64,000 nucleotides of DNA. It comes from Lottia gigantea (lineage: Eukaryota > Mollusca > Gastropoda > Lottiidae). A program made the translations under genes and the position numbers. The notes under the pieces are model-generated. The model ran no database searches. It was not told the origin of the DNA and was given only the letters and a program-made list of their open reading frames with translations. How positions within the stretch are numbered: the stretch's first letter is position 1; each line of letters opens with the position of its first letter. The DNA is taken from the NCBI RefSeq assembly GCF_000327385.1, contig NW_008708458.1, positions 799,616 through 863,615 on the forward strand. Direction: 5' to 3'. This document shows positions 18,585-31,000 of this stretch, piece by piece.

Positions 18585-18700
18585 ATTTTCGCGGATGGAT
18601 TTGAAGGCTCATATTTCGACGATAAGCTGTGAACACTACTACTTATTATGAAAGCTTAAAAAAATTCCTGTTTCTGAAACTAAGGAAGTATACTCTGCTT
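18585..18700 (-). repeat. Dispersed repeat, family B (reverse copy)
   Basis: Read on the minus strand, this stretch contains TTAGTTTCAGAAACAGGAAT, then a CACAGCTTATCGTCGAAAT block, closely matching plus-strand copies at 45136-45350 and 50195-50395. It lies directly beside the family A fold-back, so the two may form one composite element. Confidence 0.55.
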
Positions 18701-19603
18701 TTGTAGTAACATGTAAGAAACGCAATCAAGATAATGATGATTTAAAATTTTAATGATATTGATATTAATGAAAAATTAATTAACTAAACAATTCACATAC
18801 TCACAGTAATAGCCTAATAATTTTTTCCCTTCAAGAAAGAGAAGAAAGAATAAAAACTGATTCATGAGAATCATGTCTATCAGCTTGTCCTTGGCCAAAC
18901 CTCTTGGCATGGATCTTTCCTGGTTTATCCCAACCTGTTACAGTTGAATAGAATTAATGAACATACTTGAAATATTTCTTTATTACAACATATTTGTTCT
19001 GGGAACACAAGAATGTTCTAATGGCCAACTTCAGTTGATACAACCAAGACTATACTTGGCACAGTCAATTTATTAACATAGAGGACACAAAAAGGTTTTC
19101 ATATTTTGTAAAGGGGAATTCCTTGTATCTGTATAATATTGTACACATCAAGTTTAAAAAACAAAAGTAGCACTAACAATAATAATTATCCATAATATTG
19201 GAACTTTGGTCATCTCTTCATGATTCATAATAGAACAACATATTTAACTGTATAACATGATTGGATTTATCAACTGATATAAACTGATCAGCTAAATTTT
19301 TACAAAATTATTTATTATTATTTGCAATGCATTACTAATTGATAGTAATTTTCTGTTTTACATTAGATGCAAAAGGAATAGCTAAATTTCACAAGTTTTT
19401 TTGTACTTCTGGGTGTAATTTCCTTTTAATAACAGCAAAAGAAAGTGAAAGATGAAAAGATTATCTAAATAATTGCCTTATTCCAGCTATCTGTAACTGA
19501 CATTTATCAGGAGAGTTATACACTATATCCCTTTCAGACAATTAACCAAGAGACTTTAATACCTTAAGATTACTTTTACCTAACCAGATACAGTATTGTT
19601 TTA

Positions 19604-22600
19604 TTATCTCCTGGGTCTCTTAGCAGGGGGACTCTTCTCTCTGTGGCTTCTAGTAAAATGTACAGGGGGAGGAGAAGGGGCTCTAGTTCTTCGAGTCTCT
19701 CTGATTGAAGGGGGTGAAGGTGGTGACACCACTCCAGGGCTGTCAATATGGGGTGGAGTTTGGGGTCTCAAGGCTTGGGGACTTGGAGGTCGAGCTGAGG
19801 GAGGAGTTTGTCTGGAGACAGGTTCGTCATAAACTGGACTAGGGGTACACTGGCCCTCAGATGGTGAAGATGATATAGGTGATGTTTGAAGGTCACCAGA
19901 AATAGGAGGTGGGGTCGAAGGTCGAATTGTGGGGTGAATGGGTTCTGATTTGTAACCAGATCCTGGGGGTGATTTGTAATGAGCAGAACTGGGTGAAGGG
20001 GGGCGTTCAAGTCTTCTGTAGCCAGTTTTTGTTGGAGAAGCTGAATGGTAACCACTAGGAGATGGTGGTCGGTATGCAGGTCTAGCACTGGGAGAGGGAG
20101 GTCTGTAGCCTGTTCTTGGTGGTGTTCCTGGTGAAGGTGGCCTATATCTGGCTGGCGACTCTCTGAATCTTTCATCTTCCGGTGAGTCAAAAGGACCTGG
20201 TGATATCGGACGATATGTTGGTGATGGTGATTTATTATATGGAGGTGATTCACCCATGGGGTAATATCTTTTCGAGGGAGAAGCAGCAGCCTCTCTAGTG
20301 GGTGACCTGTTGAAATCTTCTCTGGGAGAAACACCAGCTCGTCTAAATCCTCTGTCTGAGTAGCCTCCTCGTTGATAATTGGTGTATGGACCTCTTGATG
20401 ATACTCTAAAATTAGCTCTTCCTCTCCTGAAATGGATAACAATCAAATGATATTACTCATGACTGACTTCAATAATTATCAAGGGTTTCGAATTGCCTGC
20501 ATTTTTCAAATTGGTTTCATACTAATAAAAAGAAATTTCAAAAGATCTAATCAGTTTTCTGAAGAGACTTTTTGAACTTCGTGAGTTTTAAATATCTGTG
20601 AATAATTTTCAAATATTATTTTGTGACTGCAAGTATTTTTTGCATGAACCACTAACTCTATATAAAAGTATTTTTATCTTTGCAAATAAAGATGCACAAG
20701 AACTTACGTTTTTTGTCCCTGCCAATTTCCAGCAGGCCAAGGTGCTCTATGTCTGGCATGTTGTTCAGCTAATCCAAAGCTAATTTGTTCAACAGGCTTA
20801 CGAATAATTTCTCTCATTCTTCTTTCAGCTTCTCCAAAATAGACTTCTTCAATTGGTTTCTTACTTCTTCCTAATTCTCCATCTTCTCCTTCTTCTTCTT
20901 CAGAAATTGTCTCAGTGCTCTTTAAGGACTTTGACCTTGATCGAGAACGTGACCTTGACTTTGAATAGTGTTTGGAGTAAGATCTAGAGTATGATCTAGA
21001 CCTTGAGTGAGACCTGGATCTAGAATAAGAGCCTGACCTGGAATAGGATCTAGATCTGGAATAGGATCTTGATGTAGAGTAAGATCTAGATTCAGAGAGG
21101 GATCTTCTGGATCTGGAACCTGCTGACCTTGACCTGCGTGACCTTGAGTCATCAGATCTGGATCGCCTGGATCTAGTATCAGCAGAGTGTCTTGATCTAG
21201 AACGTGAACGGGATCGTGAAGACGATCTGGAAGAAGTTCGTGAAGTTCTGTGTGACCTTGACCTTGAAGTTGACCTTGAGGATGTCCTGGTAGATTTTGA
21301 AGAATGGCGTCTGCGAGAGATCTTCTTTGGTTTTGATTCTACTTTTACATCATCATCTTCCTCGATTACAACTTCACCTGTTTCAATTTCTCCAGCTTCT
21401 ACAACTTGTTCAAAATCATCACCTTGAAGCAATTCAGACGATACTACAGCAGTCTCAATGACTTCAGTTTCCCCGATTGTAACTACTGATGGATCCATTA
21501 AATCTGCAGAAACAGTCTTCAACTGCCCACTTTCAGCATCTACGACCTCTAGTTGACCTTGAAGGATTTCCAATGTACAAGAAACTGATACACTACCATC
21601 TTCTAATTCTTGTACTGAAAGGGAAGAATTTAACAAAATGATAACTCTTTGTCAATGAATATTTCGTTTTTTTCCACACAAATCATCATATTCAAAGGAT
21701 TAGACCGTGTCTTATAACAAAATACAATCTACAGCATCAGAAATGATGCCTCAACATAAAGTTTGGTTATTTAACCCTTCTCAAAGAAGTTAAAGACATA
21801 CCAGATTCTGAGCTGTCAGTTTTCTGACCCCTCTTAGATCTTCTAGATGACCGAGTATCAAGGCTAGGCGATGCTGTAGGTGTTTCAGAACTGAAAAGTA
21901 TATCATTATTAACATCAAACCTTACTCTTTATCAATATATTCTTAATTGGGAAGTTAAAATATTAGTAATAAAAGGCTGTAGAATTTGAACGACATTAAG
22001 AAGTGAGGAGTACATATAACAAACACATATCATAGAAAAAGCACAAAATATTTTATCAAAGTATCAAAGAGGTGTGCTTATTCAATAAAAGGCTAGATCT
22101 GCTTACAATTATTAAAACATTGCAAGTTTAAAATAAAACATTCATATCAATTCAAGAAGAACCAATCCATACCTTTTTGCCGAAGGTGGAGTATGTCTTC
22201 TACGACTAATCCTAGGTTTATATAAATCTGATGTATCATATCTCTGACTAGTTTTAGAACGACTTCCTTCAGGTGATTTCCCTCTGAAATACATGATACA
22301 GAAAGTACACGTGAATATGTGAGCAAATATGACATGGAATGTTTCAGTCGCTGTTAACATGAAAGTGAAAGTACCTAATGTCAACATCATTAAAACAATT
22401 CAGAACATTCTTATAATAAAGCGTCTAACCATATGTTCATCCAACAATGAAATACAACATCTTCCTTCCAAAAACAATGTCAATGCAAATTTCTTTTGAA
22501 CACATATACAGTTTTGCCCATGAGTCATACTGACTGTTACAAGACAATATTTAATGAGTCTCTACCTGACTTCAGTTGTCAAGAGTTTTCACAAAAGTTT

Positions 22601-25600
22601 TTGTCTTGTCTTCAGTAGTAACTTATTGTTAACAACAAAATGCTACTTAACTCACCTTTGTGATTCTCTCCTCGTTCTGATTTCTACCGCAGCTAGATGA
22701 CGCTGTGAACGTCTAGTTGGAGCCTCTCCTTCGCCTGATATACTGCGCCGTCTGTTTCCAGTGGCTGGAGTAGAATTTTCAGATGCGTTACTTTCAGGAG
22801 ACACAGCTTGTAGCTGACTTTCTTCTATCTTCTGCTGACCTTCAGATGGTACTATGGTAACAGAGGTCAAGGCCGATTGTGGGAGTTCAATTGGACCAGG
22901 AGTGTCAGGTAGCGGAATATCGGCAACATTTTCAGGATATTCATCTTGGGTTGGAGTGGGTGGGGTCTGAACGGAAACTTCACTGACTTGGAAATTCTCC
23001 ATGGTATAATTCATTGTATTGTCTATTTCAATGGTTTCAGTCTCAATAGTCTCTGTCTCTATTATTTCAGTTTCTACTTCCTCTACAACTTGAGAATAAT
23101 TCTGACTAGAGAAAGGTGTTTTTTGCGAAGTGAATATTGAAGTAAACTCTTCTGACGTGTATCGTTTATTTCGAGTTCTCTGTCTACGTAATGCCATTCT
23201 TTTCTCCATTGCCTTCTGTTGAAATAATTGTTCTTTTCTTTCCTCTTTTGTTTTCTTCTTTCTAACTGGTTTCTTCTCATCCTCTGTTTCCATTGATGAT
23301 GTCACATCTTCTGTCTTTGATTCTGAATTATAAAATATCAAAATATTTTTCATGTTATCTTGTAATATTTACTAAACAATATAATGTAGAATTTGTAATA
23401 AATTTAACAATATCTCCCTCCAAAGACTGAGACAGGTCTTGCTTTTGCCATTCCTCTCTCATATTTCTTAATATTGTAATATAGGGAAAGAGTAGCATGT
23501 GAGTGCCCTCACCTAAGGATTCATAGAAACGTCACAGTGATATAATTTTTAATTCAGTTCAATGCTAGCACATCAACACTGGAAGACAATGATTTTGATA
23601 GCCATCACTTCATCATCAAGATATACTTGATTACGACAACTTACCAGTCTGAGAACTTTCAGTTTTATCATCAACTACAGCAGGTTTCTCAGCATCCTTC
23701 TTCTTCTTTTCTTCCTTCAATCTGGCTCTTTCTTCATCTCTTTCTTTCCTCTTAGCTTCAAGTTCAGCTCTTCTCTGTAATCTCTTCTGATACCTCTCTT
23801 CCTTCTCTTTAGCCTAAGTATAGACATTGATATATCATATATTGGTATTCATTTAACAATTCATATACATGAATACCTGGACAAATTATATTGATAACCA
23901 TTACTTTAGTAAACAGTTTGATATATAACCTTATAAAATACAACATCAGTACTAAGGAAACAGTGATATCCATATAAAGAAGGATTAAGAAGGTTTATGA
24001 TATAGGCTAACTTACAATTCTAGCCTTCCTCTCCTCTCGAGTTTCATCATCATCACTATCACTTAGATTATAGGTCAATGATAAAAGTTTACGAGGTTTA
24101 TGAGGTGAAACATCAGTGGTTTCATTACCAGTTGTTGCTGATTCAGCAAGAGTTTCGGTATTTTCTTGTTCTGATGCTGAAATTAACACAACATATTAAT
24201 TATAGAAAATGAAAGTAGTATATCCAAAAAAAGTCATAACTATTCTAATATGTGGAGCAGGGTGCACTTTTGTCATTACACTGTGACTATAAAAATCTAT
24301 TAGAATATCTACATATCAATTTCCTAACAAATGTGAAGAATGCACAGCATAAACTACTGACCATATATTTCATATTATGTCTCAATATTTTCTATATTGC
24401 TCTGTAATTAAAGTCACCAAGAAGTATTTTTTGAAAAAAAATTTTCTTTGTAGTTGAAATTTGAAACTACAATATATATAATGATCAAATAAGATTTAAA
24501 TCACTTATATTGAAGTCACACAAATTCATTCATACTCACTCTGTACTGTTTGTTGTGGTAGTTTAACAGGTGATTTGACAGGTGATGGCTGAGCACTGGC
24601 TGGTTTATCTTCTTCATTATCACTAGGAGAGGAATATTCAAATGAAGAAAGATCACTGGTATGAATGGAACTTAGATCCCCATCAATATTATCATCATCC
24701 TCTTCCTCTACAGCCTTACTCCATGCAAACTTATACTGCTTTTTACTAGCTTCTTGAGAATCAGTGTTGGTTGTTTCTGGTGGATTTGGTTCAACTACTT
24801 CTGTTTTGGGATGTTCCACATCAGTCATTTCTACCTCAGTGATTGAAGAGCCTCGACTGTTCTCATCAATATCCATTGGTGAACCAGAAGCTTTGGATAC
24901 TTCATCATGTTTTACGTCAGTTTGTTCTTCAGCAGCCACAGTCTCTTCCTCTGGTTCATGTTCTGGAGGAGGAGGGGTGTTGGTATCCTCAGGTGGGGGT
25001 GCAGCTGGGGGTGGAAGGGGTGCTTCTTCAGTCCCAGGAGCAGCTGGTTGTTCTGCTGGTAATGGGGGTGCACTGAATGGTTCCATCCCAGGAGGATACA
25101 ACCCACCCCATCCAGGAATCTGTTGAAATGTTGGATGTAGAGGGTTAAATCCAAACTGTGGTGGAAATGACATGTTAACAGGCATATTAGGATTTTGGGC
25201 ACCAAAAGGATTAGGTGGTTGCCAGTTTGTTTGTGTATATTGAGGATTGTTTTGATTATAACTGGCATTTTCTCTTGATGTTGCACCTATAATAAAGAAA
25301 AACAAAGTAATAGAAAAAAACCTCTTCATGAAAGTAGGAGCTAGGGTGGTTGAAAGATAAGAAGAGAACTGGCTGCTCCTGTCATAAGATTGAGGTATAT
25401 GAACACTGACATCTCACCTAATTGTGAAGATTGCTGTTGTAACTTGCGTTGATGTAATTCTTCTTGTCGTTGTTTAGGATCAATACCAAGATGTTGACAA
25501 ACCACTTCATCAATTCTTGGTTTAATAAACTGAAATATCTTAGGATTGACAACTTGTTCTATTATTCTCTCTACACCATTTGTTAACATTCCAGATCTAT

Positions 25601-27515
25601 AAATGATAAATTATAAGCATTATAATGGATTAGCTGTTTGTAGTGTTTAGAAGTGAACAGTTCACTAAATCATATCAGTAATCTCCATAACCTATTGCTA
25701 TGTTACAAAGAGCAAAGTCATAAATTGATGCCCCTTATACTCAAAAAATCTTACGATAATCACATTGTAATTTAAAGATGAAATTTAATGGAAAATTTAT
25801 CGACAAAATTGTCTGTATTCTAAATTTTCTCTTTTTATACACCCACATCTCTCCATGTGGATGTATATTGTCAGCACCCCTGTCCGTCCGTCGGAAACAA
25901 ATGAAATTCGGTATGTGTATACATATTCATAAAACGAAGATCAAGTTCGAATTTGAGCTATTTTCGACCGTTAGAAGCAGAGTTGCCCCAAAATCTTGAA
26001 TATGCTATTACTCTCTTAGTCTTCAACCGATTTTGATGAAACTTAAAATGGATGTTTCATTTTTACCATCCGCATGCCGTGGTGGGCGTATATGGCTGTG
26101 GTCCACTATCTTTTATGTCTAAATTTATCATAAATAAAAAATTCTTCAGGACTCACTGATTAATCTGTTTCCTAAGACTTTCTCTGAGCTGATTCTTGTT
26201 TAAATTTGGTGTCCATGTCTGTTTCGATAAAAATCTATTCACATAATTCTCAACTCTTGACTGTAGATTTTGGTAAGCAGGCTGAAAATAATAAAAGCCA
26301 CTTATATCATTTTAAAATTTGTTACTTGTTTTAGTACTGAATTAAAGCTGTAAATAGAATTAGAGCCATTGATTTACTTGATCAAATAAAAAAGACCTCT
26401 GAAACATATACAGTCAAGTAACCTAATTTCGTGGAAAAATATTATTCGTGGATTTCCGGAAATGTTTAATAATTTACATGAGCTACCTTGCGCGACCTCC
26501 GCATTAGTTTGTTTTGATAAACATGGGTTTTCTCTACAATATCAGCTAGTAGAATGAATCCAGTAGTTTCAAGCAAGGTAAAATGTATTAATGTTTACTT
26601 TGACAAATACAAAATGGCGGATTTCACTTATTACCAAACGTCACAATTTTTTATCGGCCGAATTTCCTTATAATCCCAAGTGTCGTCTGCTAGAATATAT
26701 TCCAACAAATGAAGTCACGTGATCAACTAGCGGATTCTCTGTCAGCAGAAAATTTCTATGGAACACAAAGTGGACCATTTTCTTATGTTGTTTCAGTGAC
26801 TTTTAGCAATAAATCACGCTACGTATCTTATTTTGTCAGCCACTATTTTTTTTTAAAATCGTGGTTCTTTGAAGGAATTGTCACTAGTTATAATGAATTG
26901 ATATTAAAGATAAATACTAAGAGAAGTTAATTATACCACCCGTTATCCATACAACGTGTTTTTCTAGACTTATTTATAGATCAAACATTGTACACGAAAA
27001 TAGGTGACGCCGAGTTGGTTGCTCATGAAATATGGGTCAAAGTGAAGGATTCATAAAGAAAATCAAAATAAACTTATTAAATAATTATTTGTAGAATATC
27101 TGAAAAAACATCTAAGACATAAAATGTTTTTTTCATTTTTTTAACTTTGACGAAATTCGGTGTTGAATCCTTATATCCACGAAAATAGGTTACACCACTG
27201 TACATGGTAGGAGGAGGGATGTTGACATAAATTGACAATGTCAATGCTGATATCATATGCAAAAACACATTCAATGACATTAAATTTTGACTCTGGTGCA
27301 TAATATGGATATTTTATTCAGATTAAGACTGGTATCTCAATTCATTTACAAAATAAACAAAAACAAAAGAATGAAACCTTTGTATCAACATCAGCTAAAC
27401 ATTCTTTTCTGAACTGATCAAAAACACCCTGAGACTTGATATTATTGATGATATCATGGACTGCAGCTTTATCTGGTTCTGGCCCAGAATCATTCTTCAT
27501 TTTACTTCCATTCAT
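19604..27515 (-). CDS. BOD1L1: BOD1/BOD1L-like protein with Shg1-type domain and SR/proline-rich tail
   Basis: BOD1-family proteins act in chromosome biorientation (PP2A-B56 control), and BOD1L1 in replication-fork protection and SET1/COMPASS chromatin. Eleven minus-strand exons: 27515-27378, 26281-26157, 25596-25418, 25286-24540, 24176-24016, 23813-23645, 23322-22656, 22283-22173, 21890-21802, 21614-20708, 20426-19604; total 4116 bases, 1371 residues. Residues 14-115 match the BOD1/Shg1 domain: IKSQGVFDQFRKECLADVDT, then WTPNLNKNQLRESLRKQI, then GVERIIEQVVNPKI. A Pro/Gly-rich and acidic segment follows, with SSIHTSDLSSFE, a motif I recall from BOD1L1. Residues about 450-560 are a highly charged helix; about 900-1030 is an Arg-Ser repeat domain; the last exon is rich in SPxP-type motifs and ends PAKRPRR. 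All introns are phase-consistent, which argues for one gene. The family call rests on the N-terminus; the tail is less certain. Confidence 0.82.
25831..26092 (+). repeat. Hairpin-ended GTCCGTCCG repeat (short copy)
   Basis: In BOD1L intron 2. The left end reads CTTTTTATACACCCAC, folds on a nearby GTGGATGTATATT, and is followed by CTGTCCGTCCGTC. The right end is GGTGGGCGTATAT near 26081. The layout matches the larger copy at 45612-46246 but lacks the 170-bp tandem core. No coding capacity. Confidence 0.6.
26411..27200. mobile_element. Non-autonomous Tc1/mariner-like element
   Basis: In BOD1L intron 1. The left end, CAGTCAAGTAACCTAATTTC at 26411, is matched by the reverse complement of the right end, which reads CAGTGGTGTAACCTATTTTC when read inwards from 27200. 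The inverted match continues through CGTGGA. The element is flanked on both sides by TA, the target duplication of Tc1/mariner elements. About 790 bp long, with no open frame longer than 73 codons and no transposase motif, so it must be moved in trans or is dead. Superfamily is inferred from TIR start and TA flank only. Confidence 0.6.
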
Positions 27516-28022
27516 TGCAATATTTTGTTATTCATTCTTCAAAAAAAAAGAATTCATGGAGGCTGCCATCTTGGTATTTTCAAATTTTTATATTCTTTGC
27601 TGAAACGAATCGATTGTTTAAAAAATTATTAAATATCATAAATAATCAATTGAAATTATTGTATAAATCAATTGTTGTGTTATTGCTGGGTCATTGAATA
27701 GTAATCTATATAATTAAATTTGTAATGAGGAAATAATAATTGATTGCTTCGTTTCAGTTAAGAAATTCAAAGTAGGTCAGTAGATCAAAGTCATGTCATA
27801 ATCTATTTTTAGCACAGAAAATTCCAGATTGACACCGGAAGTAATACAGTATTTCTAAGCCACGTTTTAAACCTGACGTCATTTCCAGTATGTTCATCTA
27901 TTGGACCAATCAAATTAGTTGTAGTAGAACTTCCGACCAAGTTGTAAACATTGAAGTATTGAATCATAATTCCTGACAATTCTGCAATGTAGCATAATAG
28001 ATGCTATTTTTATGTCTGATAG
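27516..28022. promoter_or_regulatory. Divergent BOD1L/PERK promoter
   Basis: Only 507 bases separate the two start codons. Sites seen: an ETS-type ACCGGAAGT at 27834-27842 and a reverse ETS core ACTTCCG at 27929-27935; a perfect CRE/ATF palindrome TGACGTCA at 27874-27881; a CCAAT box at 27906-27910; and a YY1-type GCCATCTTGG at 27565-27574, close to the BOD1L start. There is no good TATA box. This is a typical TATA-less bidirectional housekeeping promoter. The CRE would fit feedback by ATF-family factors on PERK, but that is inference. Confidence 0.6.
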
Positions 28023-31000
28023 ATGGGTAGGAATAGATGTAGCAAGTGGTTGGCTCGTGTTGTAGGCGTCATAGCATCTTTGAGTGCTATATGTTCAGGA
28101 AAACCTGGTTATGTCAAGGTTCCAGAGGAAGATCATTTGGGGAATTCCATTCAGGACTCACACCCAAGAGTCAGTGGAGGCCACTGTGAATCTGTCAAAG
28201 ACAAGTGAGTGGTAACTTGCTATATGGATATAGCATATAATAATGCTGATGCAGCATTAAGTTTTAGTAAGGGGAATCCCCTAAGGCCAAATCTGACTTA
28301 CATCGCAGCTATCTACAGCCTACATCTATCTATAACAGAACTTTGTCCATTGCAGCAATCAGATCCCTGTCTCCATGGCGTGGAATGGTGTCCCTTATGT
28401 TTTAGGATATATAATATGTAGTAAACAAATTGAATTATAAACATTGAAACTTTCAATTATGAAGGTTAAAATATTATTATATAGCACACCCTGAGGCTTT
28501 ACTTTCATTATGATGATAATTGAATTAATTTATATCCTATTATCAGACTGTGTTTTTGCATCAAAACTTTGCATGCTAAACTTGTTACAGATTCAAGTTT
28601 AATATGCAGCCTTGGTTTTATACATTAAATGTTTCCTCTTATGTCTAAATATAAAATGATTGAAATGAAACTTATCAAATTTTGAAAATAACTTTCTATG
28701 TTTCCATTTCAGTTTATTGATGTTTGTGAGTACTCTAGATGGTAGAGTTTCAGTATTAGATGTTAAAAATGAAGGACAATTATTGTGGTCTGTACAGGCT
28801 GATGCTAGACCATTATTATCTTCTAGTATTGGCAAATTAGAGGTTAGATTATTTATGAAATCTTCAGTTCAAAAAGTCATTTGCCTACAGGAGATTTATG
28901 TAGTTTTATTACTAAAAAAGGAAATACAATGACTAATGTTCTCATGGATCCTATCTACTATCTTTACATTGATTTTACTTGTATTATATATTCTTATTAA
29001 GAGCTGGGTTCACTGGAACACTGAATAAAGATGACTTATTCAAGGTTACCAGACTTTCAAATGCTGACAGAGAATTTAACTCACAATCACCATTATTGTG
29101 GTCAAGCAAATAAGGTCATTATTCAAGCACTTTAGATAAGCGAAGAGCCAATCAACTAAGCTTAATGCCCTGATTATGGTAATTATCAGGAAAATACTGT
29201 ATATTTTAGCTGAATAAAGATGGGGTAAGAACCAGACTGATACCATCATTAGATGGAGGTCTATATCAATATGATGGTGACAGTATAGAGGCTGTACCTA
29301 TTACAGCGGAGAAGCTACTCGGCTCCTCATTCCGTCTGGATGATAGGACTATGATGATTGGAGGTAAAGATACCAAATCTTATGGTGTAGATGCTTTATC
29401 TGGACAGGTAAAACTATTACTTGAGAAAACTCTATTATTCAGATCTTTGTATCTAATTCACTGCAAATCTTCTATGAAATTCATTACCTTACTCAATTGC
29501 TCTTGCCTTTTTTGTAATGAGGTTAAAGGAAGACTAACTTATAGCGCATCAACTTTTTTATTTCTATACATGTATTTTTTTGCCTTTTCATCATTAGCCT
29601 GCCTTGTATGTAATGTATATATTATATGTGTACTTTTGGGAGGTACCATAAAAGCTTTGCCTCTTGCAAACTAGATTTCCTGTCAAATAAGGACTACTAT
29701 TATTGTGTTTAACCATTTAACTAACTATAAATTATGTAAACTGATATTCTCCCCACTTTTATCTCATTGGTCAATGATTTTAATCATAGGCTCATATTTC
29801 CTTACTAATTCAGGATTATGTTAGACACATGATTCACAATATAGTAAGAAGTAAGATAACTGAATAAAAACTTATATATTCATTTGACAGTGAGAATTTT
29901 TTGTTATCATTTATTGAACCAAATAGGTTTCATATTATTTTTTTTTTTTTAACAACAATTCATAAAAATACAGAATTTGCAGTCCTGAACATAACATTCA
30001 ATAATAATAACTTCTATCATAGGTACGATATGTATGTGGTGTTGATGGATGTAAGTTTCTTGGAGAAGGGGAGGTTACTGATGATGAAGATATTATTGTC
30101 ATTAAGAGAAGTACCCAGACAGTCCGAGCTGTAGAATCCAAGTCTGGAACAGAAAGGTAGCTTTGACAAATTTCATGTCTGAGAATTTATATGTCTGGAG
30201 AAAGTGACAAAGAGACTTCTGAAGCAATTATTATTTAATTTTTAAAGCAGTTAAAGTCATATTTGTTTAGTGTTTAAAGTGAACAATTTATTAGGAGCTA
30301 AAAGGATGCTTTGTTATTCAAACATAGCTTTCACTATTTCAATGAGGTTCAGAAAAGCATTAAGTAAAACTGCAGTCAATATCAGTAGTACGAATTAACT
30401 CAAATATTTGTTTTCTTTAGGTGGAACTTCAGTGTTGGACATCATGAATTAGAGTTTGTTGATGCTTCACTACCACTAGCTGATGATGAAATAGGAGATG
30501 AAGATGGAGTAACAATAACACCTTGTCCTACTCCAGGTAACTTTCGGCTTATCTGTCTGTCTTTCTTCCAGTCACTCAATCACTGGTTGTAAAAAACAAA
30601 TGTTTTTACTACATTTATCAGACATATAGCCCCTTAGATAATTTGATGTCACTGAACGCTGAAAACATTTACGAAGGCATAAACATAATGAACAAGACTT
30701 AAGAAATCAGTTAACATGTTCGTTCAGCTGATTGATGTAGTGGAATCTTTAGTATACATTACAGGACATTAAGTAGATATTCTCAGTATAAAGATTTTTA
30801 ATTCCTACTGATGGTTTTTGTTATAGATGAAACTGAAGAAGAGGAGAGACTAACAGATTATTTAGATCATACATTAAAGATTATTGTACCAGAAGGAATG
30901 ATAGTATCACTGTCTCCAGACCACGATAATCAAGTCTTATGGCAACATAGGGTTAGTCAATATCACTAAGATCTATCAAAGTTTTCACTAGATCCACATG

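Larger units (their letters stand above)
16545..19603. other. SUFU and BOD1L convergent 3' regions
   Basis: This is 3.1 kb without coding exons between two converging genes. SUFU-strand AATAAA occurs at 16883-16888. Minus-strand AATAAA (plus TTTATT) occurs near 18978-18983 and 19311-19316 and could end BOD1L. A lone hairpin-type repeat end (TTTTTATACACCCAC) starts at about 16802. A fold-back element and a second dispersed repeat occupy 18266-18700. Confidence 0.5.

Noticed and set aside
19596-19832. 78-codon plus-strand frame rich in Gly and Leu
   Set aside because: Antisense shadow of the proline-rich last exon of BOD1L.
24764-25126. 120-codon plus-strand open frame
   Set aside because: It is antisense to the Pro/Gly/Glu-rich exon 4 of BOD1L; compositional bias opens the opposite strand.
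26713-26726. AGTCACGTGATCAA shared with 40356-40369 (E-box core)
   Set aside because: A 14-base match is expected by chance in a 64 kb AT-rich window, and flanking bases do not align.
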